A DNA stretch of 64,000 bases from assembly GCF_964355755.1 (NCBI RefSeq), contig NC_092680.1:11263001-11327000 (forward strand), written 5' to 3'. A program made the translations under genes and the position numbers. The notes beneath the pieces were generated by a model that saw only the letters and a list, made by a program, of their open reading frames with translations, had not been told where the DNA came from and searched no databases. This DNA is from Antedon mediterranea. Lineage: Eukaryota; Echinodermata; Crinoidea; Comatulida; Antedonidae. This document shows positions 1-13,622 of this stretch, piece after piece. Numbering within the stretch: position 1 is the stretch's first letter; each line of letters starts with the position of its first letter.

Positions 1-3000
1 TTTTGTGTGAAAAGTTTTATCGAAATGCTCAAAATGGTCTAAAACGGTTTCTAATGCGATTTGAAGCTATTCTGTACACTTTGAAGTTTTTTGTGAAAAA
101 GTTTTCTCGAAATGCTCAAAATGGTCTAAAACGTTTTTATATACCATATTAAGCTATTTTGTGCACTTTTATGTTTTGTGTGAAAAAGTTTTGTTGAAAT
201 TCTCAAAATGGTCTAAAACGTTTTTAAATACGATATTAAGCTGTTTTGTGCACTTTGATGATTTGTGTGAAAAGTTTTAACGAAATGCTCAAAATGGTCA
301 AAAACGGTTTCTAATGTGATTTTAAGCACTTTGATGTTTTTGTGTAACCAAGTTTTTTCAAAAATCACAAAATGGTCTAAAACGTCTCCAAATGCGATTT
401 GAAGCTTTTCTAAGCACTTTGGTGTTTTTATGTTAACAAGTTTTTTCGAAAATCACAAAATGGTCTAAAACGTCTCCAAATGCGATTTGAAGCTATTCTG
501 TACACTTTGATGTTTTGTGTGAAAAAGTTTTGTCGAAATGCTCAAAATGGTCTAAAACATTTTTAAATACGATATTAAGCTATTTTGTGATCTTTGATGT
601 TTTTGTGTGAAAAGTTTTATCGAAATGCTCAAAATGGTCTAAAACGGTTTCTATTGTGATTTTAAGCACTTTGATGATTTTGTGTAACCAAGTTTCATCG
701 AAATGTACAAAATGGTCTAAAACGTCTCCAAATGCGATTTGAAGCTATTCTAAGTACTTTTGTGTTTTTATGTTAACAAGTTTTTTCGAAAATCACAAAA
801 TGGTCTAAAACGTCTTCAAATGCGATTTGAAGCTATTCTGTACACTTTGATGTTTTGTGTGAAAAAGTTTTGTCAAAATGCTCAAAATGGTCTAAAACGT
901 TTTTAAAACGATATTAAGCTATTTTGTGCTCTTTGATGTTTTTGTGTAACCAAGTTTCATCGAAAATCACAACATGGTATAAAACGTCTCCAAATGCGAT
1001 TTGAAGCTTTTCTAAGCACTTTGGTGTTTTTATGTTAACAAGTTTTTTCGAAAATCACAAAATGGTCTAAAACGTCTCCAAATGCGATTTGAAGCTTTTC
1101 TAAGCACTTTGGTGTTTTTATGTTAACAAGTTTTTTCAAAAATCTTGAAATGGTCTAAAATGTCTCCAAATGCGATTTGAAGATATTCTGAGCACTTTGG
1201 TGTTTTTATGTTAAAAAGTTTTTTCGAAAATCACAAAATGGTCTAAAACGTCTCCAAATGCGATTTGAAGCTCTTCTGTACACTTTGATGTTTTGTGTGA
1301 AAAAGATTTGTCGATATGCTCAAAATGGTCTAAAACGTTTTTAAATACGATATTAAGCTGTTTTGTGCACTTTAATGATTTGTGTGAAAAGTTTTACGAA
1401 ATGCTCAAAATGGTCTAAAACGGTTTCTAATGTGATTTTAAGCACTTTGATGTTTTTGTGTAACCAAGTTTTTTCGAAAATCACAAAATGGTCTAAAACG
1501 TCTCCAAATGCGATTTCAAGCTTTTCTAAGCACTTTGGTGTTTTTATGTTAACAAGTTTTTTCGAAAATCACAAAATGGTCTAAAACGTCTCCAAATGCG
1601 ATTTGAGGATATTCTTAGCACTTTGGTGTTTTTATGTTATAAAGTTTTTTCGAAAATCACAAAATGGTCTAAAACGTCTCCAAATGCGATTTGAACCTAT
1701 TCTGTACACTTTGATGTTTTGTGTGAAAAAGTTTTGTCGAAATGCTCAAAATGGTCTAAAACGTTTTTAAAACGATATTAAGCTATTTTGTGCTCTTTGA
1801 TGTTTTTGTGTAACCAAGTTTCATCGAAATCAACAAAATGGTCTAATACGTCTCCAAATGCGATTTGAAGTTTTTCCAAGCACTTTGCTGTTTTTATGTT
1901 AACAAGTTTTTTCGAAAATCACAAAATGGTCTAAAACGTCTTCAAATGCGATTTGAAGCTATTCTGTACACTTTGATGTTTTGTGTGAAAAAGTTTTGTC
2001 GAAATGCTCAAAATGGTCTAAAACGTTTTTAAATACGATATAAAGCTATTTTGTGATCTTTGATGTTTTTGTGTGAAAAGTTTTATCGAAATGCTCAAAA
2101 TGGTCTAAAACGGTTTCTAATGCGATTTGAAGCTATTCTGTACCCTTTGAAGTTTTTTGTGAAAAAGTTTTCTCGAAATGCTCAAAATGGTCTAAAAAGT
2201 TTTTATATACCATATTAAGCTATTTTGTGCACTTTGATGTTTTTTGTGAAAAGTTTTATCGAAATGCTCAAAATGGTCTAAAACGGTTTCTTTTGGGATT
2301 TTAAGCACTTTGATGATTTTGTGTAACCAAGTTTCATCGAAATGTACAAAATGGTCTAAAACGTCTCCAAATGCGATTTGAAGCTATTCTAAGTACTTTT
2401 GTGTTTTTATGTTAACAAGTTTTTTCGAAAATCACAAAATGGTCTAAAACGTCTTCAAATGCGATTTGAAGCTATTCTGTAACACTTTTATGTTTTGTGT
2501 GAAAAAGTTTTGTCGAAATTCTCAAAATGGTCTAAAACGTTTTTAAATACGATATTAAGCTGTTTTGTGCACTTTGATGATTTGTGTGAAAAGTTTTAAC
2601 GAAATGCTCAAAATGGTCAAAAACGGTTTCTAATGTGATTTTAAGCACTTTGATGTTTTTGTGTAACCAAGTTTTTTCAAAAATCACAAAATGGTCTAAA
2701 ACGTCTCCAAATGCGATTTGAAGCTTTTCTAAGCACTTTGGTGTTTTTATGTTAACAAGTTTTTTCGAAAATCACAAAATGGTCTAAAACGTCTCCAAAT
2801 GCGATTTGAAGATATTCTGAGCACTTTGGTTTTTTTATGTTAAAAAGTTTTTTCGAAAATCACAAAATAGTCTAAAACGTCTCCAAATGCGATTTGAAGC
2901 TATTCTGTACACTTTGATGTTTTGTGTGAAAAAGTTTTGTCGAAATGCTCAAAATGGTCTAAAACGTTTTTAAAATGATATTAAGCTATTTTGTGCTCTT

Positions 3001-4369
3001 TGATGTTTTTGTGTAACCAAGTTTCATCGAAAATCACAAAAAGGTCTAAAACGTCTCAAAATGCGATTTGAAGCTTTTCTAAGCACTTTGGTGTTTTTAT
3101 GTTAACAAGTTTTTTCGAAAATCACGAAATGGTCTAAAATGTCTCCAAATGCGATTTGAAGATATTCTGAGCACTTTGGTGTTTTTATGTTAAAAAGTTT
3201 TATCGAAAATCACAAAATGGTCTAAAACGTCTCCAAATGCGATTTGAAGCTCTTCTGTACACTTTGATGTTTTGTGTGAAAAAGTTTTGTCGAAATGCTC
3301 AAAATGGTCTAAAACGTTTTTAAATACGATATTAAGCTGTTTTGTGCACTTTGATGATTTGTGTGAACAGTTTTAACGAAATGCTCAAAATGGTCTAAAA
3401 CGGTTTCTAATGTGATTTTAAGCACTTTGATGTTTTTGTGTAACCAAGTTTTATCGAAAATCACAAAATAGTCTAAAACGTCTCCAAATGCGATTTGAAG
3501 CTTTTCTAAGCACTTTGGTGTTTTTATGTTAACAAGTTTTTTCGAAAATCACAAAATGGTCTAAAACGTCTCCAAATGCGATTTGAGGATATTCTGAGCA
3601 CTTTGGTGTTTTTTTGTTAAAAAGTTTTTTCGAAAATCACAAAATGGTCTAAAACGACTCCAAATGCGATTTGAAGCTATTCTGTACACTTTGATGTTTT
3701 GTGTGAAAAAGTTTTGTCGAAATGCTCAAAATGGTCTAAAACATTTTTAAATACGATATTAAGCTATTTTGTGATCTTTGATGTTTTTGTGTGAAAAGTT
3801 TTATCCAAATGCTCAAAATGGTCTAAAACGGTTTCTATTGTGATTTTAAGCACTTTGATGATTTTGTGTAACCAAGTTTCATCGAAATGTACAAAATGGT
3901 CTAAAACGTCTCCAAATGCGATTTGAAGCTATTCTAAGTACTTTTGTGTTTTTATGTTAACAAGTTTTTTCGAAAATCACAAAATGGTCTAAAACGTCTT
4001 CAAATGCGATTTGAAGCTATTCTGTACACTTTGATGTTTTGTGTGAAAAAGTTTTGTCAAAATGCTCAAAATGGTCTAAAACGTTTTTAAAATGATATTT
4101 AGCTATTTTGTGCTCTTTGATTTTTTTGTGTAACCAAGTTTCATCGAAAATCACAACATGGTCTAAAACGTCTCCAAATGCGATTTGAAGCTTTTCTAAG
4201 CACTTTGGTGTTTTTATGTTAACAAGTTTTTTCGAAAATCACAAAATGGTCTAAAACGTCTCCAAATGCGATTTGAAGCTATTCTAAGTACTTTTGTGTT
4301 TTTATGTTAACAAGTTTTTTCGAAAATCACAAAATGGTCTAAAACGTCTCCAAATGCGATTTAAAGCTC

Positions 4370-5838
4370 TTCTGTACACTTTGATGTTTTGTGTGAAAAA
4401 GTTTTGTCGAAATGCTCAAAATGGTCTAAAACGTTTTTAAATACGATATTAAGCTATTTTGTGATCTTTGATGTTTTTGTGTGAAAAGTTTTATCGAAAT
4501 GCTCAAAATGGTCTAAAACGTTTTTAAAACGATATTAAGCTATTTTGTGCTCTTTGATGTTTTTGTGTAACCAAGTTTCATCGAAAATCACAAAATGGTC
4601 TAAAACGTCGCCAAATGCGATTTGAAGCTTTTCTAAGCACTTTGGTGTTTTTATGTTAACAAGTTTTTTCGAAAATCACAAAATGGTCTAAAACGTCTCC
4701 AAATGCGATTTGAAGATATTCTGAGCTCTTTGGTGTTTTTATGTTAAAAAGTTTTTTCGAAAATCACAAAATAGTCTAAAACGTCTCCAAATGCGATTTG
4801 AAGCTATTCTGTACACTTTGATGTTTTGTGTGAAAAAGTTTTGTCGAAATGCTCAAAATGGTCTAAAACGTTTTTAAAACGATATTAAGCTATTTTGTGC
4901 TCTTTGATGTTTTTGTGTAACCAAGTTTCATCGAAAATCACAAAATGGTCTAAAACGTCTCAAAATGCGATTTGAAGCTTTTCTAAGCACTTTGGTGTTT
5001 TTATGTTAACAAGTTTTTTCGAAAATCACGAAATGGTCTAAAATGTCTCCAAATGCGATTTGAAGATATTCTGAGCACTTTGGGGTTTTTATGTTAAAAA
5101 GTTTTTTCGAAAATCACAAAATGGTCTAAAACGTCTCCAAATGCGATTTGAAGCTCTTCTGTACACTTTGATGTTTTGTGTGAAAAAGTTTTGTCGAAAT
5201 GCTCAAAATGGTCTAAAACGTTTTTAAATACGATATTAAGCTGTTTTGTGCACTTTGATGATTTGTGTGAAAAGTTTTAACGAAATGCTCAAAATGGTCT
5301 AAAACGGTTTCTAATGTGATTTTAAGCACTTTGATGTTTTTGTGTAACCAAGTTTTTTCGAAAATCACAAAATAGTCTAAAACGTCTCCAAATGCGATTT
5401 GAAGCTTTTCTAAGCACTTTGGTGTTTTTATGTTAACAAGTTTTTTCGAAAATCACAAAATGGTCTAAAACGTCTCCAAATGCGATTTGAGGATATTCTG
5501 AGCACTTTGGTGTTTTTTTGTTAAAAAGTTTGTTCGAAAATCACAAAATGGTCTAAAACGTCTCCAAATGCGATTTGAAGCTATTCTGTACACTTTGATG
5601 TTTTGTGTGAAAAAGTTTTGTCGAAATGCTCAAAATGGTCTAAAACGTTTTTAAATACGATATTAAGCTATTTTGTGATCTTTGATGTTTTTGTGTGAAA
5701 AGTTTTATCGAAATGCTCAAAATGGTCTAAAACGGTTTCTATTGTGATTTTAAGCACTTTGATGATTTTGTGTAACCAAGTTTCATCGAAATGTACAAAA
5801 TGGTCTAAAACGTCTCCAAATGCGATTTGAAGCTATTC
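4370..5838. repeat. Higher-order satellite block, copy 1 (partner at about 8330-9798)
   Basis: This stretch recurs about 3960 bp downstream with no difference that I could see over more than 1.4 kb. Shared rare variants include GCACTTTGGGGTTTTT, AAGTTTGTTCGAAAA and the GTCGCC monomer. Neighbouring monomers on both sides then differ. This fits recent segmental duplication or unequal exchange within the array. Confidence 0.85.
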
Positions 5839-8329
5839 TGTACACTTTGATGTTTTGTGTGAAAAAGTTTTGTCGAAATGCTCAAAATGGTCTAAAACGT
5901 TTTTAAATACGATATTAAGCTATTTTGTGATCTTTGATGTTTTTGTGTGAAAAGTTTTATCGAAATGCTCAAAATGGTCTAAAACGTTTTTAAAACGATA
6001 TTAAGCTATTTTGTGCTCTTTGATGTTTTTGTGTAACCAAGTTTCATCGAAAATCACAAAATGGTCTAAAACGTCGCCAAATGCGATTTGAAGCTTTTCT
6101 AAGCACTTTGGTGTTTTTATGTTAACAAGTTTTTTCGAAAATCACAAAATGGTCTAAAACGTCTCCAAATGCGATTTGAAGATATTCTGAGCACTTTGGT
6201 GTTTTTATGTTAAAAAGTTTTTTCGAAAATCACAAAATAGTCTAAAACGTCTCCAAATGCGATTTGAAGCTATTCTGTACACTTTGATGTTTTGTGTGAA
6301 AAAGTTTTGTCGAAATGCTCAAAATGGTCTAAAACGTTTTTAAAACGATATTAAGCTATTTTGTGCTCTTTGATGTTTTTGTGTAACCAAGTTTCATCGA
6401 AAATCACAAAAAGGTCTAAAACGTCTCAAAATGCGATTTGAAGCTTTTCTAAGCACTTTGGTGTTTTTATGTTAACAAGTTTTTTCGAAAATCACGAAAT
6501 GGTCTAAAATGTCTCCAAATGCGATTTGAAGATATTCTGAGCACTAAGGTGTTTTTATGTTAAAAAGTTTTATCGAAAATCACAAAATGGTCTAAAACGT
6601 CTCCAAATGCGATTTGAAGCTCTTCTGTACACTTTGATGTTTTGTGTGAAAAAGTTTTGTCGAAATGCTCAAAATGGTCTAAAACGTTTTTAAATACGAT
6701 ATTAAGCTGTTTTGTGCACTTTGATGATTTGTGTGAAAAGTTTTAACGAAATGCTCAAAATGGTCTAAAACGGTTTCTAATGTGATTTTAAGCACTTTGA
6801 TGTTTTTGTGTAACCAAGTTTTATCGAAAATCACAAAATAGTCTAAAACGTCTCCAAATGCGATTTGAAGCTTTTCTAAGCACTTTGGTGTTTTTATGTT
6901 AACAAGTTTTTTCGAAAATCACAAAATGGTCTAAAACGTCTCCAAATGCGATTTGAGGATATTCTGAGCACTTTGGTGTTTTTTTGTTAAAAAGTTTTTT
7001 CGAAAATCACAAAATGGTCTAAAACGACTCCAAATGCGATTTGAAGCTATTCTGTACACTTTGATGTTTTGTGTGAAAAAGTTTTGTCGAAATGCTCAAA
7101 ATGGTCTAAAACATTTTTAAATACGATATTAAGCTATTTTGTGATCTTTGATGTTTTTGTGTGAAAAGTTTTATCCAAATGCTCAAAATGGTCTAAAACG
7201 GTTTCTATTGTGATTTTAAGCACTTTGATGATTTTGTGTAACCAAGTTTCATCGAAATGTACAAAATGGTCTAAAACGTCTCCAAATGCGATTTGAAGCT
7301 ATTCTAAGTACTTTTGTGTTTTTATGTTAACAAGTTTTTTCGAAAATCACAAAATGGTCTAAAACGTCTTCAAATGCGATTTGAAGCTATTCTGTACACT
7401 TTGATGTTTTGTGTGAAAAAGTTTTGTCAAAATGCTCAAAATGGTCTAAAACGTTTTTAAAACGATATTTAGCTATTTTGTGCTCTTTGATGTTTTTGTG
7501 TAACCAAGTTTCATCGAAAATCACAACATGGTCTAAAACGTCTCCAAATGCGATTTGAAGCTTTTCTAAGCACTTTTGTGTTTTTATGTTAACAAGTTTT
7601 TTCGAAAATCACAAAATGGTCTAAAACGTCTCCAAATGCGATTTGAAGCTCTTCTGTACACTTTGATGTTTTGTTTGAAAAAGTTTTGTCGAAATTCTCA
7701 AAATGGTCTAAAACGTTTTTAAATACGATATTAAGCTGTTTTGTGCACTTTGATGATTTGTGTGAAAAGTTTTAACGAAATGCTCAAAATGGTCTAAAAC
7801 GGTTTCTAATGTGATTTTAAGCACTTTGATGTTTTTGTGTAACCAAGTTTTTTCGAAAATCACAAAATAGTCTAAAACGTCTCCAAATGCGATTTGAAGC
7901 TTTTCTAAGCACTTTGGTGTTTTTATGTTAACAAGTTTTTTCGAAAATCACAAAATGGTCTAAAACGTCTCCAAATGCGATTTGAAGCTATTCTAAGTAC
8001 TTTTGTGTTTTTATGTTAACAAGTTTTTTCGAAAATCACAAAATGGTCTAAAACGTCTCCAAATGCGATTTAAAGCTCTTCTGTACACTTTGATGTTTTG
8101 TGTGAAAAAGTTTTGTCGAAATGCTCAAAATGGTCTAAAACGTTTTCAAATACGATATTAAGCTGTTTTGTGCACTTTGATGATTTGTGTGAAAAGTTTT
8201 AACGAAATGCTCAAAATGGTCTAAAACGGTTTCTAATGTGATTTTAAGCACTTTGGTGTTTTTATGTTAACAAGTTTTTTCGAAAATCACAAAATGGTCT
8301 AAAACGTCTCCAAATGCGATTTGAAGCTA

Positions 8330-9798
8330 TTCTGTACACTTTGATGTTTTGTGTGAAAAAGTTTTGTCGAAATGCTCAAAATGGTCTAAAACGTTTTTAA
8401 ATACGATATTAAGCTATTTTGTGATCTTTGATGTTTTTGTGTGAAAAGTTTTATCGAAATGCTCAAAATGGTCTAAAACGTTTTTAAAACGATATTAAGC
8501 TATTTTGTGCTCTTTGATGTTTTTGTGTAACCAAGTTTCATCGAAAATCACAAAATGGTCTAAAACGTCGCCAAATGCGATTTGAAGCTTTTCTAAGCAC
8601 TTTGGTGTTTTTATGTTAACAAGTTTTTTCGAAAATCACAAAATGGTCTAAAACGTCTCCAAATGCGATTTGAAGATATTCTGAGCTCTTTGGTGTTTTT
8701 ATGTTAAAAAGTTTTTTCGAAAATCACAAAATAGTCTAAAACGTCTCCAAATGCGATTTGAAGCTATTCTGTACACTTTGATGTTTTGTGTGAAAAAGTT
8801 TTGTCGAAATGCTCAAAATGGTCTAAAACGTTTTTAAAACGATATTAAGCTATTTTGTGCTCTTTGATGTTTTTGTGTAACCAAGTTTCATCGAAAATCA
8901 CAAAATGGTCTAAAACGTCTCAAAATGCGATTTGAAGCTTTTCTAAGCACTTTGGTGTTTTTATGTTAACAAGTTTTTTCGAAAATCACGAAATGGTCTA
9001 AAATGTCTCCAAATGCGATTTGAAGATATTCTGAGCACTTTGGGGTTTTTATGTTAAAAAGTTTTTTCGAAAATCACAAAATGGTCTAAAACGTCTCCAA
9101 ATGCGATTTGAAGCTCTTCTGTACACTTTGATGTTTTGTGTGAAAAAGTTTTGTCGAAATGCTCAAAATGGTCTAAAACGTTTTTAAATACGATATTAAG
9201 CTGTTTTGTGCACTTTGATGATTTGTGTGAAAAGTTTTAACGAAATGCTCAAAATGGTCTAAAACGGTTTCTAATGTGATTTTAAGCACTTTGATGTTTT
9301 TGTGTAACCAAGTTTTTTCGAAAATCACAAAATAGTCTAAAACGTCTCCAAATGCGATTTGAAGCTTTTCTAAGCACTTTGGTGTTTTTATGTTAACAAG
9401 TTTTTTCGAAAATCACAAAATGGTCTAAAACGTCTCCAAATGCGATTTGAGGATATTCTGAGCACTTTGGTGTTTTTTTGTTAAAAAGTTTGTTCGAAAA
9501 TCACAAAATGGTCTAAAACGTCTCCAAATGCGATTTGAAGCTATTCTGTACACTTTGATGTTTTGTGTGAAAAAGTTTTGTCGAAATGCTCAAAATGGTC
9601 TAAAACGTTTTTAAATACGATATTAAGCTATTTTGTGATCTTTGATGTTTTTGTGTGAAAAGTTTTATCGAAATGCTCAAAATGGTCTAAAACGGTTTCT
9701 ATTGTGATTTTAAGCACTTTGATGATTTTGTGTAACCAAGTTTCATCGAAATGTACAAAATGGTCTAAAACGTCTCCAAATGCGATTTGAAGCTATTC
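8330..9798. repeat. Higher-order satellite block, copy 2
   Basis: Near-identical partner of 4370-5838 at an offset of 3960 bp, with the same private variants. A second pairing at a different offset (3370 bp) links about 3180-4170 with about 6550-7540. There the shared rarities are ACGACTCC, ACATTTTTAA and TTATCCAAAT. The left array therefore holds at least two overlapping generations of block duplication. Confidence 0.85.
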
Positions 9799-12324
9799 TA
9801 AGTACTTTTGTGTTTTTATGTTAACAAGTTTTTTCGAAAATCACAAAATCGTCTAAAACGTCTTCAAATGCGATTTGAAGCTATTCTGTACATTTTGATG
9901 TTTTGTGTGAAAAAGTTTTGTCAAAATGCTCAAAATGGTCTAAAACGTTTTTAAAACGATATTAAGCTATTTTGTGCTTTTTGATGTTTTTGTGTAACCA
10001 AGTTTCATCGAAAATCACAAAATGGTCTAAAACGTCTCCAAATGCGATTTGAAGCTTTTCTAAGCACTTTGGTGTTTTTATGTTAACAAGTTTTTTCGAA
10101 AATCACAAAATGGTCTAAAACGTCTCCAAATGCAATTTGAAGCTCTTCTGTACACTTTGATGTTTTGTTTGAAAAAGTTTTGTCGAAATTCTCAAAATGG
10201 TCTAAAACGTTTTTAAATACGATATTAAGCTGTTTTGTGCACTTTGACGATTTGTGTGAAAAGTTTTAACGAAATGCTCAAAATGGTCTAAAACGGTTTC
10301 TAATGTGATTTTAAGCACTTTGATGTTTTTGTGTAACCAAGTTTTATCGAAAATCACAAAATAGTCTAAAACGTCTCCAAATGCGATTTGAAGCTTTTCT
10401 AAGCACTTTGGTGTTTTTATGTTAACAAGTTTTTTCGAAAATCACAAAATGGTCTAAAACGTCTCCAAATGCGATTTGAAGCTATTCTAAGTACTTTTGT
10501 GTTTTTATGTTAACAAGTTTTTTCGAAAATCACAAAATGGTCTAAAACGTCTTCAAATGCGATTTGAAGCTATTCTGTACACTTTGATGTTTTGTGTGAA
10601 AAAGTTTTGTCAAAATGCTCAAAATGGTCTAAAACGTTTTTAAAACGATATTAAGCTATTTTGTGCTCTTTGATGTTTTTGTGTAACCAAGTTTCATCGA
10701 AAATCACAAAATGGTCTAAAACGTCTCCAAATGCGATTTGAAGCTTTTCTAAGCACTTTGGTGTTTTTATGTTAACAAGTTTTTTCGAAAATCACAAAAT
10801 GGTCTAAATCGTCTCCAAATGCGATTTGAAGCTCTACTGTACACTTTGATGTTTTGTTTGAAAAAGTTTTGTCGAAATTCTCAAAATGGTCTAAAACGTT
10901 TTTAAATACGATATTAAGCTGTTTTGTGCACTTTGATGATTTGTGTGAAAAGTTTTAACGAAATGCTCAAAATGGTCTAAAACGGTTTCTAATGTGATTT
11001 TAAGCACTTTGATGTTTTTGTGTAACCAAGTTTTTTCGAAAATCACAAAATAGTCTAAAACGTCTCCAAATGCGATTTGAAGCTTTTCTAAGCACTTTGG
11101 TGTTTTTATGTTAACAAGTTTTTTCGAAAATCACAAAATGGTCGAAAACGTCTCAAAATGCGATTTGAGGATATTCTGAGCACTTTGGTGTTTTTTTGTT
11201 AAAAAGTTTTTTCGAAAATCACAAAATGGTCTAAAACGTCTCCAAATGCGATTTGAAGCTATTCTGTACACTTTGATGTTTTGTGTGAAAAAGTTTTGTC
11301 GAAATGCTCAAAATGGTCTAAAACGTTTTTAAATACGATATTAAGCTATTTTGTGATCTTTGATGTTTTTGTGTGAAAAGTTTTATCGAAATGCTCAAAA
11401 TGGTCTAAAACGTTTTTAAAACGATATTAAGCTATTTTGTGCTCTTTGATGTTTTTGTGTAACCAAGTTTCATCGAAAATCACAAAATGGTCTAAAACGT
11501 CGCCAAATGCGATTTGAAGCTATTCTGTACACTTTGATGTTTTGTGTGAAAAAGTTTTGTCGAAATGCTCAAAATGGTCTAAAACGTTTTTAAAACGATA
11601 TTAAGCTATTTTGTGCTCTTTGATGTTTTTGTGTAACCAAGTTTCATCGAAAATCACAAAATGGTCTAAAACGTCTCCAAATGCGATTTGAAGCTTTTCT
11701 AAGCACTTTGGTGTTTTTATGTTAACAAGTTTTTTCGAAAATCACAAAATGGTCTAAAACGTCTCCAAATGCGATTTGAAGCTCTTCTGTACACTTTGAT
11801 GTTTTGTTTGAAAAAGTTTTGTCGAAATTTTCAAAATGGTCTAAAACGTTTTTAAATACGATATTAAGCTGTTTTGTGCACTTTGATGATTTGTGTGAAA
11901 AGTTTTAACGAAATGCTCAAAATGGTCAAAAACGGTTTCTAATGTGATTTTAAGCACTTTGATGTTTTTGTGTAACCAAGTTTTTTCAAAAATTTCAAAA
12001 TGGTCTAAAACGTCTCCAAATGCGATTTGAAGCTTTTCTAAGCACTTTGGTGTTTTTATGTTAACAAGTTTTTTCGAAAATCACAAAATGGTCTAAAACG
12101 TCTCCAAATGCGATTTGAAGATATTCTGAGCACTTTGGTGTTTTTATGTTAAAAAGTTTTTTCGAAAATCACAAAATAGTCTAAAACGTCTCCAAATGCG
12201 ATTTGAAGCTATTCTGTACACTTTGATGTTTTGTGTGAAAAAGTTTTGTCGAAATGCTCAAAATGGTCTAAAACGTTTTTAAAACGATATTATTAAGCTA
12301 TTTTGTGCTCTTTGATGTTTTTGT

Positions 12325-12328
12325 GTAA
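12325..12328. other. Left target-site duplication (GTAA)
   Basis: Intact monomers read GTTTTTGTGTAACCAAG. Here the satellite runs through GTGTAA and is then replaced by AACACGATTTTG. On the far side the satellite resumes with GTAACCAAG at 46985. The four bases GTAA are therefore present on both sides. A five-base TGTAA reading is also possible but makes the terminal inverted repeats less symmetrical. Confidence 0.75.
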
Positions 12329-12342
12329 AACACGATTTTGTG
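12329..12342 (+). repeat. Left terminal inverted repeat of the giant element
   Basis: AACACGATTTTGTG matches the inverted right tip AACACGTTTTATTT over the first six bases, then over TTTT after a one-base offset. It is short, as in transposons that rely on subterminal binding sites. Confidence 0.6.
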
Positions 12343-12904
12343 CCATAACGGATTTCTACAATCCGCATTATTTATAGAATTTTCCTAAAAAAAAGCTATC
12401 ATTAGAATTAAAAATATTATTTGAAAAAACAGATGTGGTTGTAAGATTTGTTTAATTATTGAGAAACATACAGTTTGATAATGTCAGCCATAATGTACAT
12501 TATGGTAAATATTTTAGACATAGAAAAAGATCAATAAAATAGATCGACAATATGCAAATCCTTGTTTATTCTATAAATTTATAATTCGCTATCCTTTTTA
12601 TAATTATAGAAAAAAACATACTAGCTTTTTTAGGTTAAAATATACTGTCCGTTTTCCAAAACAACAATAGACATTACACAATGAGTTTTGTTCGGATTAT
12701 GAGCTTCTTATTTAAACTAGGTTTAATGTGCAGAAACTACTTTATTTAATAAAAAAATAAATGGTATGGGCCAAAAAAATCTTTATAATGTCCATTTTTT
12801 TCGCGAAGTACACACAAAGCAAAGAAAACAAATTTTAATAACTGCAGAATATTTTTAATTTTTAATCATTCATTGTTTTAATACAACTTTACTATAAAGT
12901 TCAT
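12343..12904. other. Left subterminal AT-rich region without a gene
   Basis: Non-satellite, AT-rich DNA between the left tip and the palindrome array. I see no exon or ORF. It contains a perfect 18 bp palindrome, CCATAATGTACATTATGG, at 12488-12505, whose half-site (CATAA/TTATG) resembles that of the nearby array. Confidence 0.6.
12488..12505. promoter_or_regulatory. Perfect 18 bp palindrome in the left subterminal zone
   Basis: CCATAATGTACATTATGG is its own reverse complement. It lies about 160 bp from the transposon tip and could be a dimer binding site. Function is inferred from symmetry and position only. Confidence 0.4.
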
Positions 12905-13510
12905 CTACATGGTCATAAACATTATGACTACAGTATGGTTGAGCTATTGTTATAAAAACTACATGGTCATAAACTTGACTACAGTATATGGTTGAGCTAC
13001 TGTTATAAAAACTACACGGTCATAAACTTTATGACTACAGTATATGGTTGAGCTATTGTTATATAAACTACATGGTCATAAACATTATGACTACAGTATA
13101 TGGTTGAGCTATTGTTATATAAACTACATGGTCATAAACTTTATGACTACAGTATATGGTTGAGCTATTGTTATATAAACTACATGGTCATAAACTTTAT
13201 GACTACAGTATATGATTGAGCTATTGTTATACAAACTACATGGTCATAAACATTATGACTACAGTATATGGTTGAGCTATTGTTATATAAACTACATGGT
13301 CATAAACTTTATGACTACAGTATATGGTTGAGCTATTGTTATATAAACTACATGGTCATAAACTTTATGACTACAGTATATTGTTGAGCTACTGTTATAC
13401 AAACTAGATGGTCATAAACTTTATGACTACAGTATATGGTTGAGCTATTGTTATATAAACTACATGGTCATAAACTTGACTACAGTATATGGTTGAGCTA
13501 CGGTTATATA
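12905..13510. repeat. Left subterminal tandem array (56 bp unit) with palindrome GTCATAAACTTTATGAC
   Basis: About eleven tandem units of roughly 56 bp, each with the order palindrome, CTACAGTATATGGTTGAGC, TATTGTTATATAAAC. The palindrome is GTCATAAACTTTATGAC in six units and GTCATAAACATTATGAC in three; two units have lost its middle and read GTCATAAACTTGAC. The 17-mer has 8-base arms around one central base. The same motif, with a different centre, is arrayed near the opposite end of the element. Likely clustered recombinase binding sites, by analogy with subterminal repeats of known DNA transposons. Confidence 0.85.
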
Positions 13511-13622
13511 CAATTATGAAATTGGTTGAAAATTAAATAATTTTTTTAGATTCATTATACATGTAAAATTCCATTAATGTGCACCCTATTGTGACAACCA
13601 GTGAGTTGTAAAACTCCCTGCA

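Larger units (their letters stand above)
1..12328. repeat. Satellite array, left block (78-88 bp monomers, higher-order repeats)
   Basis: The whole block is tandem monomers of about 88 bp (one class about 78 bp), all in the same orientation. Nearly every monomer carries the box AAAATGGTCTAAAACG, followed by a variable middle and a TTCGAAA-type segment. Four main classes alternate, recognised by the bases after the box: CGTCTCCAAATGCG, CGTTTTTAAATACG, CGTTTTTAAAACG and CGGTTTCTAATGTG. Dividing length by monomer size gives roughly 140 copies. Private variants recur at long spacings, so the array is organised in higher-order repeats. It runs off the left edge of the window and stops abruptly inside a monomer at 12328. 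No gene is present; the few ORFs are periodic by-products. A centromeric or other heterochromatic location is possible but not shown. Confidence 0.97.

Noticed and set aside
1363-1584. ORF in the satellite (also 55624-55869 and 56653-56853 on the minus strand)
   Set aside because: They arise from the repeat period; the same peptide blocks recur per monomer and most monomers carry stops.
1-12328. CRISPR-like regular repeats
   Set aside because: The repeats are contiguous satellite monomers with no unique spacers, in eukaryotic DNA.
12324-12328. Five-base target duplication TGTAA
   Set aside because: Possible, but the right tip would then end CGTGT and the inverted tips would lose register; GTAA gives symmetrical AACACG tips.
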